A stretch of 44,346 nt of DNA from Bacteroidales bacterium (GCA_017546125.1 JAFYXO010000013.1:97647-141992); one strand, 5' to 3'. Shown: positions 16,392 to 25,661, counted from the first letter of the stretch. The notes: a model not told the origin generated them from the sequence alone. Program-made: numbers and translations.

Positions 16392-17042
16392 ATGAAAAAG
16401 GAAATCACTCTTGAAGAGGCCGTTGCTAAGATAAAGGACGGTATGACTCTTATGGTGGGCGGTTTTTTGGCCGTTGGCGCACCTACACAAATCGTTGATG
16501 CTCTTGTCGAGAAGGGAGTTAAAGATCTTACAATCATCTGTAACGATACAGCTTTTCCTGACAAATCTATCGGTAAGCTTATCGTAAATCATCAGGTTAA
16601 GAAACTTTATGTATCCCATATCGGAACTAACCCTGAGACTGCAAACCAAATGAATGCAGGTGAATTGGAAATCGAATTCTGCCCACAAGGAACTTTGGCT
16701 GAAAGAATCAGAGCTAAAGGTGCCGGTCTAGGTGGAGTTTTGACTGCTACAGGTCTTGGTACAATTATCGAGAAAGGCAAAGAAAAAGTTACTGTAGATG
16801 GTAAAGAGTATCTTCTTGAGAAACCTCTAGGTGCTGATGTTGCTCTTCTAGGTGCATCTATCGCAGATGAATCAGGCAACCTTATCTACAAAGGCACCAC
16901 TCAAAACTTTAACCCTACAATGGCTACAGCTGCTGATCTTGTTATCGTAGAGGCTGAACAAGTGGTTAAAACCGGTGAATTGAGCCCTGAATCTATCCAT
17001 ACTTCAGGAGTTTATGTTGATTATATTTACAAAAAACAATAA
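16392..17042 (+). CDS. atoD: CoA-transferase subunit A (acetoacetate/butyrate type)
   Basis: This 216-residue protein is a class I CoA-transferase alpha subunit. N-terminal DGMTLMVGGFLAVGAPTQIVDAL is the CoA-binding start of the family, and later FCPQGTLAERIRAKGAGLGG and NFNPTMATAADLVIVEAE match AtoD/ScoA proteins. With the beta subunit encoded 10 kb downstream it would exchange CoA between butyryl-CoA and acetoacetate, the step that links Kce output to butyrate. It is the first gene of the operon. The codons are strongly biased (GGT, GCT, CTT, AAA), as in highly expressed genes. Confidence 0.92.
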   Translation: MKKEITLEEAVAKIKDGMTLMVGGFLAVGAPTQIVDALVEKGVKDLTIICNDTAFPDKSIGKLIVNHQVKKLYVSHIGTNPETANQMNAGELEIEFCPQGTLAERIRAKGAGLGGVLTATGLGTIIEKGKEKVTVDGKEYLLEKPLGADVALLGASIADESGNLIYKGTTQNFNPTMATAADLVIVEAEQVVKTGELSPESIHTSGVYVDYIYKKQ

Positions 17043-17055
17043 TTGAAATACTACT

Positions 17056-17442
17056 ATGGCAAACAAATCTATTATCAGACTTCGTATGAGCAGCCACGAT
17101 GCTCACTATGGTGGAAACCTTGTTGACGGCGCTAGAATGCTTCAACTTTTCGGTGACGTAGCTACTGAACTTCTTATCCAACGTGATGGTGATGAAGGTC
17201 TTTTCAAAGCTTACGACAATGTAGAATTTATGGCTCCTGTTTATGCAGGTGATTATATTGAGGCTGTAGGTGAGATCGTTTCAGAAGGTAACACTTCTCG
17301 TAAAATGGTTTTCGAAGCTCGTAAAGTGATTGTACCTCGTCCAGATATCTCAGCTTCTGCTTGTGATGTTCTTGATGAACCTATCGTAGTATGTAAAGCG
17401 AGCGGTACTTGCGTTACCCCTAAGAGCTGCCAGAGAAAATAA
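17056..17442 (+). CDS. kal: 3-aminobutyryl-CoA ammonia lyase
   Basis: This 128-residue hotdog-fold protein matches Kal of the lysine pathway in size and position. Kal removes ammonia from L-3-aminobutyryl-CoA to give crotonyl-CoA. Recognisable stretches are [20 protein letters not shown] near the N-terminus and [20 protein letters not shown], a pattern shared with acyl-CoA thioesterase-like hotdog proteins. It sits between atoD (13 nt) and kce (19 nt), exactly where the pathway predicts it. The codon bias indicates high expression. Confidence 0.9.
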   Translation: MANKSIIRLRMSSHDAHYGGNLVDGARMLQLFGDVATELLIQRDGDEGLFKAYDNVEFMAPVYAGDYIEAVGEIVSEGNTSRKMVFEARKVIVPRPDISASACDVLDEPIVVCKASGTCVTPKSCQRK

Positions 17443-17461
17443 TTTTTAGAATAGCGACTAT

Positions 17462-18289
17462 ATGGAAAAACTAATTATTACAGCCGCTATTTGCGGAGCA
17501 GAGGTAACCAAGGAGCAAAACGCAGCAGTTCCTTACACTGTAGAGGAGATCGTAAGAGAGGCTAAATCAGCAGTGGATGCAGGTGCAGCTATCGTTCACC
17601 TTCACGTTCGTAGAGACGATGGTACCCCTACCCAAGACAAAGCACGTTTCAAAGAGTGTATCGATGCTATCTATGAGGCTTGCCCAGATGTAATCATCAT
17701 CCCTTCTACAGGTGGTGCAGTAGGTATGTCAGCTGAAGAGCGTCTTCAACCTACCGAGCTATATCCTGAGATGGCTACCCTTGACTGCGGTACTTGCAAC
17801 TTCGGCGACGAGGTGTTTGAGAACACTATGCCTATGATGCGTGACTTCGGTAAGAGAATGATCGAAAACAATATCAAACCTGAGTATGAGTGCTTCGAGA
17901 TGGGTCACCTTGACACAGTTTTGAATATGGCTAAAAAAGGTCAGGTTCCAGGTGCTCCTATGCAGTTCAACTTCGTACTTGGCGTTCCTGGCTGTACCCC
18001 TGCTACAGTTCAAAACCTAGCTTGGTTGGTTAATGCTATCCCTGCAGGTTCTACTTGGACTGCTACCGGTATCGGCCGTCACGCTTTCACTCTAGCTGCT
18101 CACGCTATCGCAATGGGTGGTAACGTTCGCGTAGGTTTCGAGGATAACTTGAACCTTGAAAGAGGCGTTCCTGCCAAATCAAATGGCGAATTGGTAGCTA
18201 AAGTGGTGAGAATCGCCAAAGAGTTGGGTCGTGAAATCGCTACTTCAGCTGAAGCAAGAGAGATTTTGGGCTTGAAACCAAGAAAATAA
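17462..18289 (+). CDS. kce: 3-keto-5-aminohexanoate cleavage enzyme
   Basis: This 275-residue protein is of the BKACE (DUF849) family of zinc TIM-barrel enzymes. Kce condenses 3-keto-5-aminohexanoate with acetyl-CoA and splits it into acetoacetate and 3-aminobutyryl-CoA. The zinc ligands are visible as His46 and His48 in AAIVHLHVRRDDG, with Glu227 in VRVGFEDNLNL the likely third ligand. Other family stretches are PSTGGAVGMSAEERL and ATLDCGTCNFG. It is followed by kdd1 after 41 nt. Confidence 0.95.
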   Translation: MEKLIITAAICGAEVTKEQNAAVPYTVEEIVREAKSAVDAGAAIVHLHVRRDDGTPTQDKARFKECIDAIYEACPDVIIIPSTGGAVGMSAEERLQPTELYPEMATLDCGTCNFGDEVFENTMPMMRDFGKRMIENNIKPEYECFEMGHLDTVLNMAKKGQVPGAPMQFNFVLGVPGCTPATVQNLAWLVNAIPAGSTWTATGIGRHAFTLAAHAIAMGGNVRVGFEDNLNLERGVPAKSNGELVAKVVRIAKELGREIATSAEAREILGLKPRK

Positions 18290-18330
18290 TCCGTTAACAA
18301 TAAGTAAAAAACAATATAACAATTACTAAA

Positions 18331-19401
18331 ATGAAAAAAGGTAATAAATACGGTGTTCACCGCGTGCTTGAACCAGTAGGCGTTCTTCCACAACCTGCCA
18401 ACAAAATTGACAACAACATGGACGAAATCTATGATAACGAGATCTTGATTGACGTTCAAACACTTAATATTGACTCAGCTTCTTTCACAGATATCCACAA
18501 CTACGCTAAACAACAAGCTGGTGAGGGTGCAACTGAAGAGCAAGTTATGGAAGAGGTTAAGAAAGAGATCTTCCTTAACGTAGAGTTGCAGGGCAAACAC
18601 CGTAACCGTCGTACCGGTTCAGGTGGTATGCTTCTTGGTAAAGTTGAGAAAATTGGTGACGCTCTTAAAGGTAAAATCGACCTTAAAGAGGGTGATCGTA
18701 TCGCTACCCTAGTTTCTTTGTCACTTACTCCACTTAGAATTGATGAGATCCTTGAGATCCGTTCTGATGTAGACCAAGTGGATATCAAAGGTAAAGCTAT
18801 CCTATTCGAAAGTGGTATCTATGCTAAGATTCCAGATGATATGCCTGAGAAACTTGCATTGTCTGCTCTTGACGTAGCCGGTGCTCCTGCACAAACTGCA
18901 AAACTTTGCCAATATGGTCAAAATGTAGTTATCCTAGGTGCTGGTGGTAAATCAGGTATGCTTTGCTGCTACGAGGCTAAAAAACGTGTTGGTGTAACTG
19001 GTAAAGTTATCGGTTTGACAAACTCACAAAGAAGTACCCAACGTATCAAAGATCTTGGTTTCTGCGACGTTGTTGAAAGTATCGGTGGTATGACTCCAGT
19101 TCAAGTTAATGAACTTGTTTCAAACCTTACCAACGGCCAAATGGCTGACGTTACCATCAACTGTGTAAACGTTCCTGATCAAGAGATGACAGCTGTTCTT
19201 TGTACTAAAGATGACGGTGTTGTTTACTTCTTCTCTATGGCTACAAGCTTTACTAAAGCTGCTCTAGGTGCTGAAGGTATCGGTTCAGACGTTAACATGA
19301 TCATCGGTAACGGTTATACCAAAGGTCACGCTGAGTTCACTCTTCAAGAGCTTAGAGAGTGCGAAGCACTTAGAAAAGTATTTACCGAATTGTACGCATA
19401 A
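18331..19401 (+). CDS. kdd: L-erythro-3,5-diaminohexanoate dehydrogenase (copy 1)
   Basis: Kdd oxidises 3,5-diaminohexanoate to 3-keto-5-aminohexanoate with NAD(P). This 356-residue copy has the Kdd start (YGVHRVLEPVGVLPQPANK), the central LDVAGAPAQ-type segment and a Rossmann fold with the glycine loop GAGGKSG (203-209). At the end of the second beta strand it has Thr230-Asn231-Ser232-Gln233-Arg234, lacking the acidic residue usual for NAD enzymes. It is 10 residues longer than the second copy because of an insertion near residues 60-80. The codons are strongly biased towards high expression. The second copy begins 8 nt later. Confidence 0.92.
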   Translation: MKKGNKYGVHRVLEPVGVLPQPANKIDNNMDEIYDNEILIDVQTLNIDSASFTDIHNYAKQQAGEGATEEQVMEEVKKEIFLNVELQGKHRNRRTGSGGMLLGKVEKIGDALKGKIDLKEGDRIATLVSLSLTPLRIDEILEIRSDVDQVDIKGKAILFESGIYAKIPDDMPEKLALSALDVAGAPAQTAKLCQYGQNVVILGAGGKSGMLCCYEAKKRVGVTGKVIGLTNSQRSTQRIKDLGFCDVVESIGGMTPVQVNELVSNLTNGQMADVTINCVNVPDQEMTAVLCTKDDGVVYFFSMATSFTKAALGAEGIGSDVNMIIGNGYTKGHAEFTLQELRECEALRKVFTELYA

Positions 19402-19409
19402 TTCATAAT

Positions 19410-20450
19410 ATGCCTAAAAGCGGTTGCAGATACGGAACTCACAGAGTTTTAAATCCGGCGGGGACTTTACCCCAGCCGGCTTTAAAGCTTGATAACACTA
19501 TGGAGATCTACGATAATGAGATACTTATAGATGTTAAGACTCTCAACGTGGATTCTGCCAGCTATACACAAATTAAACAGGCATGCGGAGCCGATGCAGA
19601 AAAGATGAAAAGCATGATCCTCTCGATCGTGGAAAAGAGGGGGAAAATGCAAAATCCTGTAACAGGCTCGGGTGGTATGCTGATTGGGACAGTGAAGGAA
19701 ATCGGACCTAAATTCCCCAACACCCAACGAATAAAGGTGGGAGACAAGATAGCCACTTTGGTGTCACTATCTCTTACCCCTCTCAAAATCAATGAGATAA
19801 AAAATATTTCTCCAGACTCGGAGCAGGTCGATGTAGACGCACAAGCTATCTTATTTGAAAGTGGCTTGTTTGCTGTTTTACCGGATGACATACCTGAGAA
19901 GCTAGCTTTGGCAGCTTTGGATGTGGCAGGAGCCCCTGCACAGGTGGATCGTCTGGTGACCGAAGGTGAGATAGTGTGTATAATAGGTGGTGGTGGAAAA
20001 TCCGGTATTCTATGCTGCTATCAGGCAATGAAAAATGTAGGTCAGTACGGTAAGGTGATCGTGGTGGAATATTCACCTGTCAATGCCCAAAGAATCAAAA
20101 ATATGGGACTTGCGACAGATGTTATCGTGGCAGATGCTACCAATGTGATGGATGTATACCATAAGGTAATGGCCATTACAGGCGGAAGGGGCTGCGATGT
20201 GACCATCAACAATGTAAACGTTCCATCTACTGAGATGACCTCGATTCTTGTGACCAAAGGTAGAGGATGTGTATATTTCTTCTCTATGGCTACAAGTTTC
20301 ACAAGAGCTGCACTAGGTGCAGAGGGTGTGGGTAAGGACATCAACTTGATCGTAGGTAATGGTTTTGCCAAAGGTCATGCGGACCTCACACTTGACATTA
20401 TAAGAGAATCTAAGGAAATTAGAGAACTCTTTGAAAAATTGTATGTATAA
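19410..20450 (+). CDS. kdd: L-erythro-3,5-diaminohexanoate dehydrogenase (copy 2, paralogue)
   Basis: This 346-residue protein is co-linear with and clearly related to copy 1 (shared YGTHRVLNPAGTLPQP start, VSLSLTPL, ALDVAGAPAQ, VYFFSMATSFT, ALGAEG and ELYA/KLYV-like ends). It differs in two useful ways. Its glycine loop is GGGGKSG (193-199) and the second strand ends in Glu220 (VVEYSP), the residue that normally favours NAD. Its codon use is ordinary rather than highly biased. It therefore looks like an old, diverged duplicate with its own cofactor or substrate preference, not a recent copy. It could also be an isomer-specific or regulatory partner. Confidence 0.88.
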   Translation: MPKSGCRYGTHRVLNPAGTLPQPALKLDNTMEIYDNEILIDVKTLNVDSASYTQIKQACGADAEKMKSMILSIVEKRGKMQNPVTGSGGMLIGTVKEIGPKFPNTQRIKVGDKIATLVSLSLTPLKINEIKNISPDSEQVDVDAQAILFESGLFAVLPDDIPEKLALAALDVAGAPAQVDRLVTEGEIVCIIGGGGKSGILCCYQAMKNVGQYGKVIVVEYSPVNAQRIKNMGLATDVIVADATNVMDVYHKVMAITGGRGCDVTINNVNVPSTEMTSILVTKGRGCVYFFSMATSFTRAALGAEGVGKDINLIVGNGFAKGHADLTLDIIRESKEIRELFEKLYV

Positions 20451-20467
20451 ATAAACAAAGAATAACT

Positions 20468-21721
20468 ATGACTGAATCAAGACGTTACGAACTATTCCCA
20501 AATGTAACTGACGAGCAATGGAACAGCTGGGAGTGGCAAGTGAAAAATAGAATTGAGACTCTAGAGGATTTGAAGAAATATGTAACTCTTACTCCAGAAG
20601 AGGAAGAGGGTGTAAAGAAAACTCTTCAAACTCTAAGAATGGCGATCACACCTTATTATATAAGCTTGATCGATCCTAACAATCCTGACTGCCCTGTCAG
20701 AAAACAAGCTGTACCTACAGGTAAAGAGACTTATCAGTCTCCAGCTGACCTTTTGGACCCTCTTCACGAAGATGAGGACTCTCCAGTACCTGGTCTTACC
20801 CACAGATATCCAGACAGAGTATTGCTTCTTATCACCGATATGTGCTCAATGTACTGCCGCCACTGTACCAGAAGACGTTTTGCTGGTCAGAAAGATGGTG
20901 AAAGTGCTATCGAGAGAATCGACAAAGCAATCGAATATATTGCCAAGACTCCACAAGTTAGAGACGTGCTTCTTTCAGGTGGTGACTCATTGTGCGTAAG
21001 CGACGAGAGACTTGAATACATCATCTCACGTGTTAGAGCTATCCCTCACGTAGAGATCATCAGACTTGGTTCAAGAACTCCTGTAGTTTGTCCACAACGT
21101 ATTACCGACAACTTGGTAAATATGCTTAAGAAATACCATCCAGTATGGTTGAATACCCACTTTAACCACCCTCAAGAGGTGACCAAAGAGTCTATGGCTG
21201 CTTGTGCCAAACTTGCTGATGCAGGTATTCCTCTAGGTAACCAGACAGTTCTTCTAAGAGGTGTAAACGACTGTGTAAACACTATGAAGAAACTTATGCA
21301 TGAGTTGGTTAAGATGAGAGTAAGACCTTACTACATCTACCAATGTGACCTTTCTATGGGTATCGAGCACTTCAGAACTCCAGTATCTAAAGGTATCGAG
21401 ATCATCGAAGGTCTAAGAGGCCATACTTCAGGTTATGCAGTTCCTACTTTCGTAGTGGATGCTCCAGGTGGTGGTGGAAAAACCCCTGTTATGCCACAGT
21501 ATGTTATCTCTCAAGCTCCTGGTAAAGTGGTTCTTAGAAACTTTGAAGGTGTTATTACCACTTATACCGAGCCATCTGATTATGAGCACAAGGAGTGCAA
21601 CTGCAAATATTGCCAGGAAAACAAATCAAAATCTATCGAGGGTGTATCATCACTTCTTGAAGGTAGAGGTATGGCAATCGAGCCTTCTGTTCTCAGCAGA
21701 AAAGAGAGATCTAAGAAATAG
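20468..21721 (+). CDS. kamA: Lysine 2,3-aminomutase (radical SAM, PLP)
   Basis: KamA converts L-lysine to L-beta-lysine, the first step of the pathway. This 417-residue protein has the radical-SAM cluster motif CSMYCRHC with Cys126, Cys130 and Cys133. It also has the family sequences DVLLSGGDSLCVSDERLEYI (which include the SAM-contacting GGD), VDAPGGGGKTPVMPQYV (the PLP-lysine PGGGGK motif) and a C-terminal zinc-type ECNCKYC cluster. Length and motif spacing match the clostridial enzyme. It sits 17 nt from genes on each side. Confidence 0.97.
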   Translation: MTESRRYELFPNVTDEQWNSWEWQVKNRIETLEDLKKYVTLTPEEEEGVKKTLQTLRMAITPYYISLIDPNNPDCPVRKQAVPTGKETYQSPADLLDPLHEDEDSPVPGLTHRYPDRVLLLITDMCSMYCRHCTRRRFAGQKDGESAIERIDKAIEYIAKTPQVRDVLLSGGDSLCVSDERLEYIISRVRAIPHVEIIRLGSRTPVVCPQRITDNLVNMLKKYHPVWLNTHFNHPQEVTKESMAACAKLADAGIPLGNQTVLLRGVNDCVNTMKKLMHELVKMRVRPYYIYQCDLSMGIEHFRTPVSKGIEIIEGLRGHTSGYAVPTFVVDAPGGGGKTPVMPQYVISQAPGKVVLRNFEGVITTYTEPSDYEHKECNCKYCQENKSKSIEGVSSLLEGRGMAIEPSVLSRKERSKK

Positions 21722-21738
21722 CATAAATTCACCTGTCT

Positions 21739-22758
21739 ATGCCCTTCATTAAAGAGATTCTCAATTATGATAGTTTGTCTATCGTAGGTTTGGAGAAGAA
21801 TGTGGGCAAGACAGAGTGTCTCAACTATATCCTGTGCAGGTTACCGCTGCAGGAAAAGAGAGTGGCGGTAACCTCTATAGGTATAGATGGAGAGAATAAA
21901 GATCAGGTGACTTCAACCAAGAAGCCCGAGATCTTTTTGAGGGAAGGGATGTATTTCTCCACAGCGGAGTCACATTATAAGGAGCGCAGGCTCGTGAGTG
22001 AACTGGTGGAGATTACAAATGAAAGAAGTTCTTTGGGAAGAATAGTGACTGCAAAGGTCTCTGTGGGTGGTAAAGCCCTCATTTCAGGCCCTTCATCGGG
22101 TGTATCACTAAGACGATGGGTGGCGGGAATGGAGAAATTCGGTATAGACCTTACTATTATAGATGGAGCGATCTCCAGATTGAGTTCCGCTTCGCCTGCT
22201 ATAAGTAAGGCCATGATATTGTCCACAGGTGCAGCCTTTTCATCCAATATTCAGACACTTGTCCAGAAGACAAAGTTTGTGGTGGAGATGATAGGCCTGC
22301 CTAAACTGGAAGATGTGACCAGAGATGCTTTGTGTGATATAGAGAGTGGTGTATGGGGTGTCGATAATGATGACAATATTATCGATTTCGGATTGACCTC
22401 AGCGTTGGCTATAAGTTCACTTAAGGTGGATATAACCAAAGGTATGAGGATAATCTATACAGTGGGAGCATTGACTGACAAACTTTTGAAGCTGGTTTCA
22501 GATTCGAAGAATATCAGAAATGTGACCCTGGTGGTGAAGGATTTTACAAAGATATTCGTGAGTGAGACCGCTTACAGGGTATTTTGTAGCAGAGGGGGTA
22601 AGATTATGGTTCTGCAGAAGAGCAAGCTGATAGCTGTCTGTGTGAACCCTACCGCGCCGAACGGATATGTTCTGGATAGCGATATATTGTGTGGAAAACT
22701 TGAGGAAGCGTTAAAACTTCCTGTATATGATATAGTTAAGAATAAATATGACATTTAA
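21739..22758 (+). CDS. kamB: KamB, accessory/reactivase subunit of lysine 5,6-aminomutase
   Basis: This 339-residue protein occupies the kamB position between kamA and kamD. It has a P-loop-like sequence, GLEKNVGKTE (about 17-26), near the N-terminus. Family databases describe KamB as a reactivase subunit that works with the MutS-like KamC on the B12-dependent aminomutase; I assign it by position and this motif, not by catalytic evidence. Codon use is ordinary, unlike the highly biased kamA, kamD and kamE around it, which fits a protein needed in small amounts. It overlaps kamC by 11 nt, so the two are coupled. Confidence 0.82.
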   Translation: MPFIKEILNYDSLSIVGLEKNVGKTECLNYILCRLPLQEKRVAVTSIGIDGENKDQVTSTKKPEIFLREGMYFSTAESHYKERRLVSELVEITNERSSLGRIVTAKVSVGGKALISGPSSGVSLRRWVAGMEKFGIDLTIIDGAISRLSSASPAISKAMILSTGAAFSSNIQTLVQKTKFVVEMIGLPKLEDVTRDALCDIESGVWGVDNDDNIIDFGLTSALAISSLKVDITKGMRIIYTVGALTDKLLKLVSDSKNIRNVTLVVKDFTKIFVSETAYRVFCSRGGKIMVLQKSKLIAVCVNPTAPNGYVLDSDILCGKLEEALKLPVYDIVKNKYDI

Positions 22759-24094
22759 GTCTGCGCTTGAAATAGATTGTGGGTTAAGGTACATGTACGA
22801 GACTCTTGAGGTCATCTCACCTTGTGGCAGAAAGATGTTGCTTGGGTCGGAGATGATGACCGGTAAGAGGGAGATTGATTACTATTACAGCAAACTTAAT
22901 GAGATATATTATAGAGATTGTACCAGGATTGCAAACAAGCTGATGTGTCTTAAAGACATTCAGAATACCCTTTCAAGACTTGCTGGAGGGGCAGTTTTGG
23001 ACGATATAGAGCTCTTTGAAGTCAAATATTTGGCGATTGTTTCCTCTGAAGTGCTCCTATTGCTCGAAGAGCTGAGGATCAAGTCGGTAAGGCTGCCTGT
23101 ACTGGAAGAGGTGGTGAAAATTCTGGACCCGGACGGTCTGAATATCCCTTCCTTCTATGTGTACGACACTTACCACCCTGAGCTGAAGGAGATAAGGAGG
23201 CAGATGAGGCTGCTTCAAGGTGCAGGCGAGGAGTTGCCGAAGGAGAAAAGGGAAGAATTGGCAGTGCTGTTGCAGCGCAATGCAGATATCGAGCTTGAGG
23301 TGAGGTGCGGATTGTCGCAGACCCTCAGAAAATTTGCAGCTGATCTGACATTGTCGTTGCGCAATCTCTCATTCCTCGATATTCTCATCGCGAAAGCGGA
23401 GCAGATGAAGAGGCTTGGGCTTTGCTTCCCTGCAGTAACTGAGGATGGGGAGACATTCTACAACGGAATGTTCAACCCTGCAGTGAAGGAGATTGTGGTG
23501 AAGCAAGGGAGAGAGTATATGCCTGTGGATATCTCTTTTGAAAGGGAGCCGGTGACCATCATCGGAGCCAATATGGGAGGTAAAAGCGTGGCGCTCAAAT
23601 GCCTGGCACTTAATCAGTTGCTAGTGCAGTTCGGATTTGGCGTAGCGGCGCACGACTGCTGCGTGAATCTGGTGGAGGAGGTGGCTCTTTGCATTGGAGA
23701 TGAGCAGAGCATTGTGAAAGGGGTATCCTCTTTTGCCGGTGAGATGCTCGCTGTGGATGCAGTGATCCGCAAGATAAGAGAAGGAAAGGCGATTTTGGCA
23801 CTTATCGACGAGCCTGCCAGAACCACCAATCCTGTGGAGGGTACTGCGCTGGTAGAGGGGCTTTTGGAGGTGATAGGAAAGGTGAGGGGCGGCTTTGTAT
23901 TGACCACTCACTACAATATTGGAAATGAGAGTGTCAAGAGATATAGGGTGAAAGGTTTGAGGGACGGTGTGATGGATTATACCCTGGAGGTGACCCAATG
24001 TGGCGATGTGCCCCACGAGGCCATTGCGATAGCGGAGAGCCTGGGTATTGACCCAAAATGGATAGAATGTACAAAAAGAAATTTAAATAACTAA
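22748..24094 (+). CDS. kamC: KamC, MutS-like ATPase of lysine 5,6-aminomutase reactivation
   Basis: This 448-residue protein carries a C-terminal MutS-type ATPase: Walker A GANMGGKSVALK, Walker B-like LALIDEPARTTNPVEG, and VLTTHYN. It lacks the DNA mismatch-recognition domain of MutS. The N-terminal half is helical and resembles the MutS core and clamp. In lysine-fermenting bacteria this gene lies between kamB and kamD and is annotated as the reactivase ATPase that is thought to exchange damaged cobalamin. It is a good case of a mismatch-repair fold reused for enzyme repair. Expression-type codon bias is low, like kamB. Confidence 0.88.
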   Translation: MTFKSALEIDCGLRYMYETLEVISPCGRKMLLGSEMMTGKREIDYYYSKLNEIYYRDCTRIANKLMCLKDIQNTLSRLAGGAVLDDIELFEVKYLAIVSSEVLLLLEELRIKSVRLPVLEEVVKILDPDGLNIPSFYVYDTYHPELKEIRRQMRLLQGAGEELPKEKREELAVLLQRNADIELEVRCGLSQTLRKFAADLTLSLRNLSFLDILIAKAEQMKRLGLCFPAVTEDGETFYNGMFNPAVKEIVVKQGREYMPVDISFEREPVTIIGANMGGKSVALKCLALNQLLVQFGFGVAAHDCCVNLVEEVALCIGDEQSIVKGVSSFAGEMLAVDAVIRKIREGKAILALIDEPARTTNPVEGTALVEGLLEVIGKVRGGFVLTTHYNIGNESVKRYRVKGLRDGVMDYTLEVTQCGDVPHEAIAIAESLGIDPKWIECTKRNLNN

Positions 24095-24105
24095 TAAACA
24101 ATTAT

Positions 24106-25659
24106 ATGCAGAGTAAACTAGGACTAGATTTTAAAAAGGTTGAGCACGCAAAATCCCTTGCAAAGGATATTGCTAATGAGGTTCAGGCTTTTGTTGAGTC
24201 TAAAACAACTGTAGCTGTAGAGCGTACATTGTGTAGACTTATGGGAATTGATGGTGTAGATGAAAATCAGGTACCACTTCCAAACGTTATCGTAGACGAT
24301 CTTCAATCAAAAGGTGTTCTTGGTGAGGGCGTATTGTTCTACATAGCAAATGCTATGGTAAATACCGGCTTGAATCCTCAGGAAGTTGCTGAGAAAGTGG
24401 CAGCTGGCACTTTGGATCTTACTAAGATCGAGGTGGCTCCTCAAGCAGAGATAGATAAAATCCTTCAGCCTGTGGTGGATGGCAGTATCGCCAAAATCAG
24501 AGCCAGAAGGGAGAGAAGAGAGAATTATCTTAATACCATCGGTGAAGGTCCAAAACCTTACCTATATGTAATTGTAGCTACCGGTAATATCTACGAGGAT
24601 ACAGTACAGGCAGAAGCTGCTGCAAGACAAGGTGCTGATATCATCGCTGTGATCAGAACTACCGGTCAGAGCTTGCTTGACTATGTACCTTACGGTGTGA
24701 CAACTGAAGGTTTCGGTGGTACTTATGCTACCCAAGCTAACTTCAAGATCATGCGTGAGGCTATGGATAAAGTGGGTGAAGAGCTTGGCAGATACATCCG
24801 CGTATGTAACTACTGCTCAGGTCTATGTATGCCTGAAATCGCTATCATGGGTGCATTCGAGGGTCTTGACGTGATGCTTAACGACGCCCTTTACGGTATC
24901 TTGTTCCGCGATATCAACATGCAGAGAACCCTTATCGACCAATATATGTCGAGAATTATCAACGGTTTCGCAGGTGTTATCATCAATACTGGTGAAGATA
25001 ACTACCTGACTACCGCTGATGCTGTAGAGGCTGCTCACACTGTATTGGCTTCAGACCTTATCAATGAGCAACTTGCTCTTCTAGCAGGTCTTCCAGAGGA
25101 GCAAATGGGTCTTGGTCACGCATTTGAGATGGATCCTATGCTTGAGAACGGTTTCCTATATGAGCTTGCACAAGCACAAATGGCTCGTGAAATCTTCCCT
25201 AAAGCACCTCTTAAATACATGCCTCCTACAAAATTCATGACTGGTAATATCTTCAGAGGTCACCTTCAAGACTGTTTGTTCAATATGATCGGTATCTGGA
25301 CTAGCCAGGGTCTTCAACTTCTTGGTATGCCTACAGAGGCTATCCACACTCCATTCATGTCTGACCGTTTCTTGTCTATCGAGAATGCAAAATATATCTT
25401 CAACAACATGAAGAGCATCGGTGACGAGATGGAGTTCAAAGAGGGTGGTATCATCAGAAAGAGAGCTCAAGAGGTTCTTGACAATGCTATCAACCTTCTA
25501 GAGCAAATGACCTCAATCGGTCTGTTCAACGCTCTTGAAAAAGGTATCTTCGGTGATGTGAAGAGAAGCAGATTTGGCGGTAAAGGTTTGGATGGTGTAG
25601 TAGAGAAAGGTGCCAACTATATGAATCCATTTATTAACTTAATGAAAGGGAGAAAATAA
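24106..25659 (+). CDS. kamD: Lysine 5,6-aminomutase alpha subunit
   Basis: This 517-residue protein is the large, catalytic TIM-barrel subunit of the adenosylcobalamin- and PLP-dependent mutase that turns beta-lysine into 3,5-diaminohexanoate. Family stretches include RRERRENYLNTIGEGPKPYLYVIVATGNIYEDTVQAEAAARQGADIIAVIRTTGQSLLDY (around 125-185), YIRVCNYCSGLCMPEIA and PPTKFMTGNIFRGH. Length and the gene order kamC-kamD-kamE fit. The next gene, kamE, starts 2 nt after the stop. Codons are highly biased. Confidence 0.95.
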   Translation: MQSKLGLDFKKVEHAKSLAKDIANEVQAFVESKTTVAVERTLCRLMGIDGVDENQVPLPNVIVDDLQSKGVLGEGVLFYIANAMVNTGLNPQEVAEKVAAGTLDLTKIEVAPQAEIDKILQPVVDGSIAKIRARRERRENYLNTIGEGPKPYLYVIVATGNIYEDTVQAEAAARQGADIIAVIRTTGQSLLDYVPYGVTTEGFGGTYATQANFKIMREAMDKVGEELGRYIRVCNYCSGLCMPEIAIMGAFEGLDVMLNDALYGILFRDINMQRTLIDQYMSRIINGFAGVIINTGEDNYLTTADAVEAAHTVLASDLINEQLALLAGLPEEQMGLGHAFEMDPMLENGFLYELAQAQMAREIFPKAPLKYMPPTKFMTGNIFRGHLQDCLFNMIGIWTSQGLQLLGMPTEAIHTPFMSDRFLSIENAKYIFNNMKSIGDEMEFKEGGIIRKRAQEVLDNAINLLEQMTSIGLFNALEKGIFGDVKRSRFGGKGLDGVVEKGANYMNPFINLMKGRK

Positions 25660-25661
25660 CC

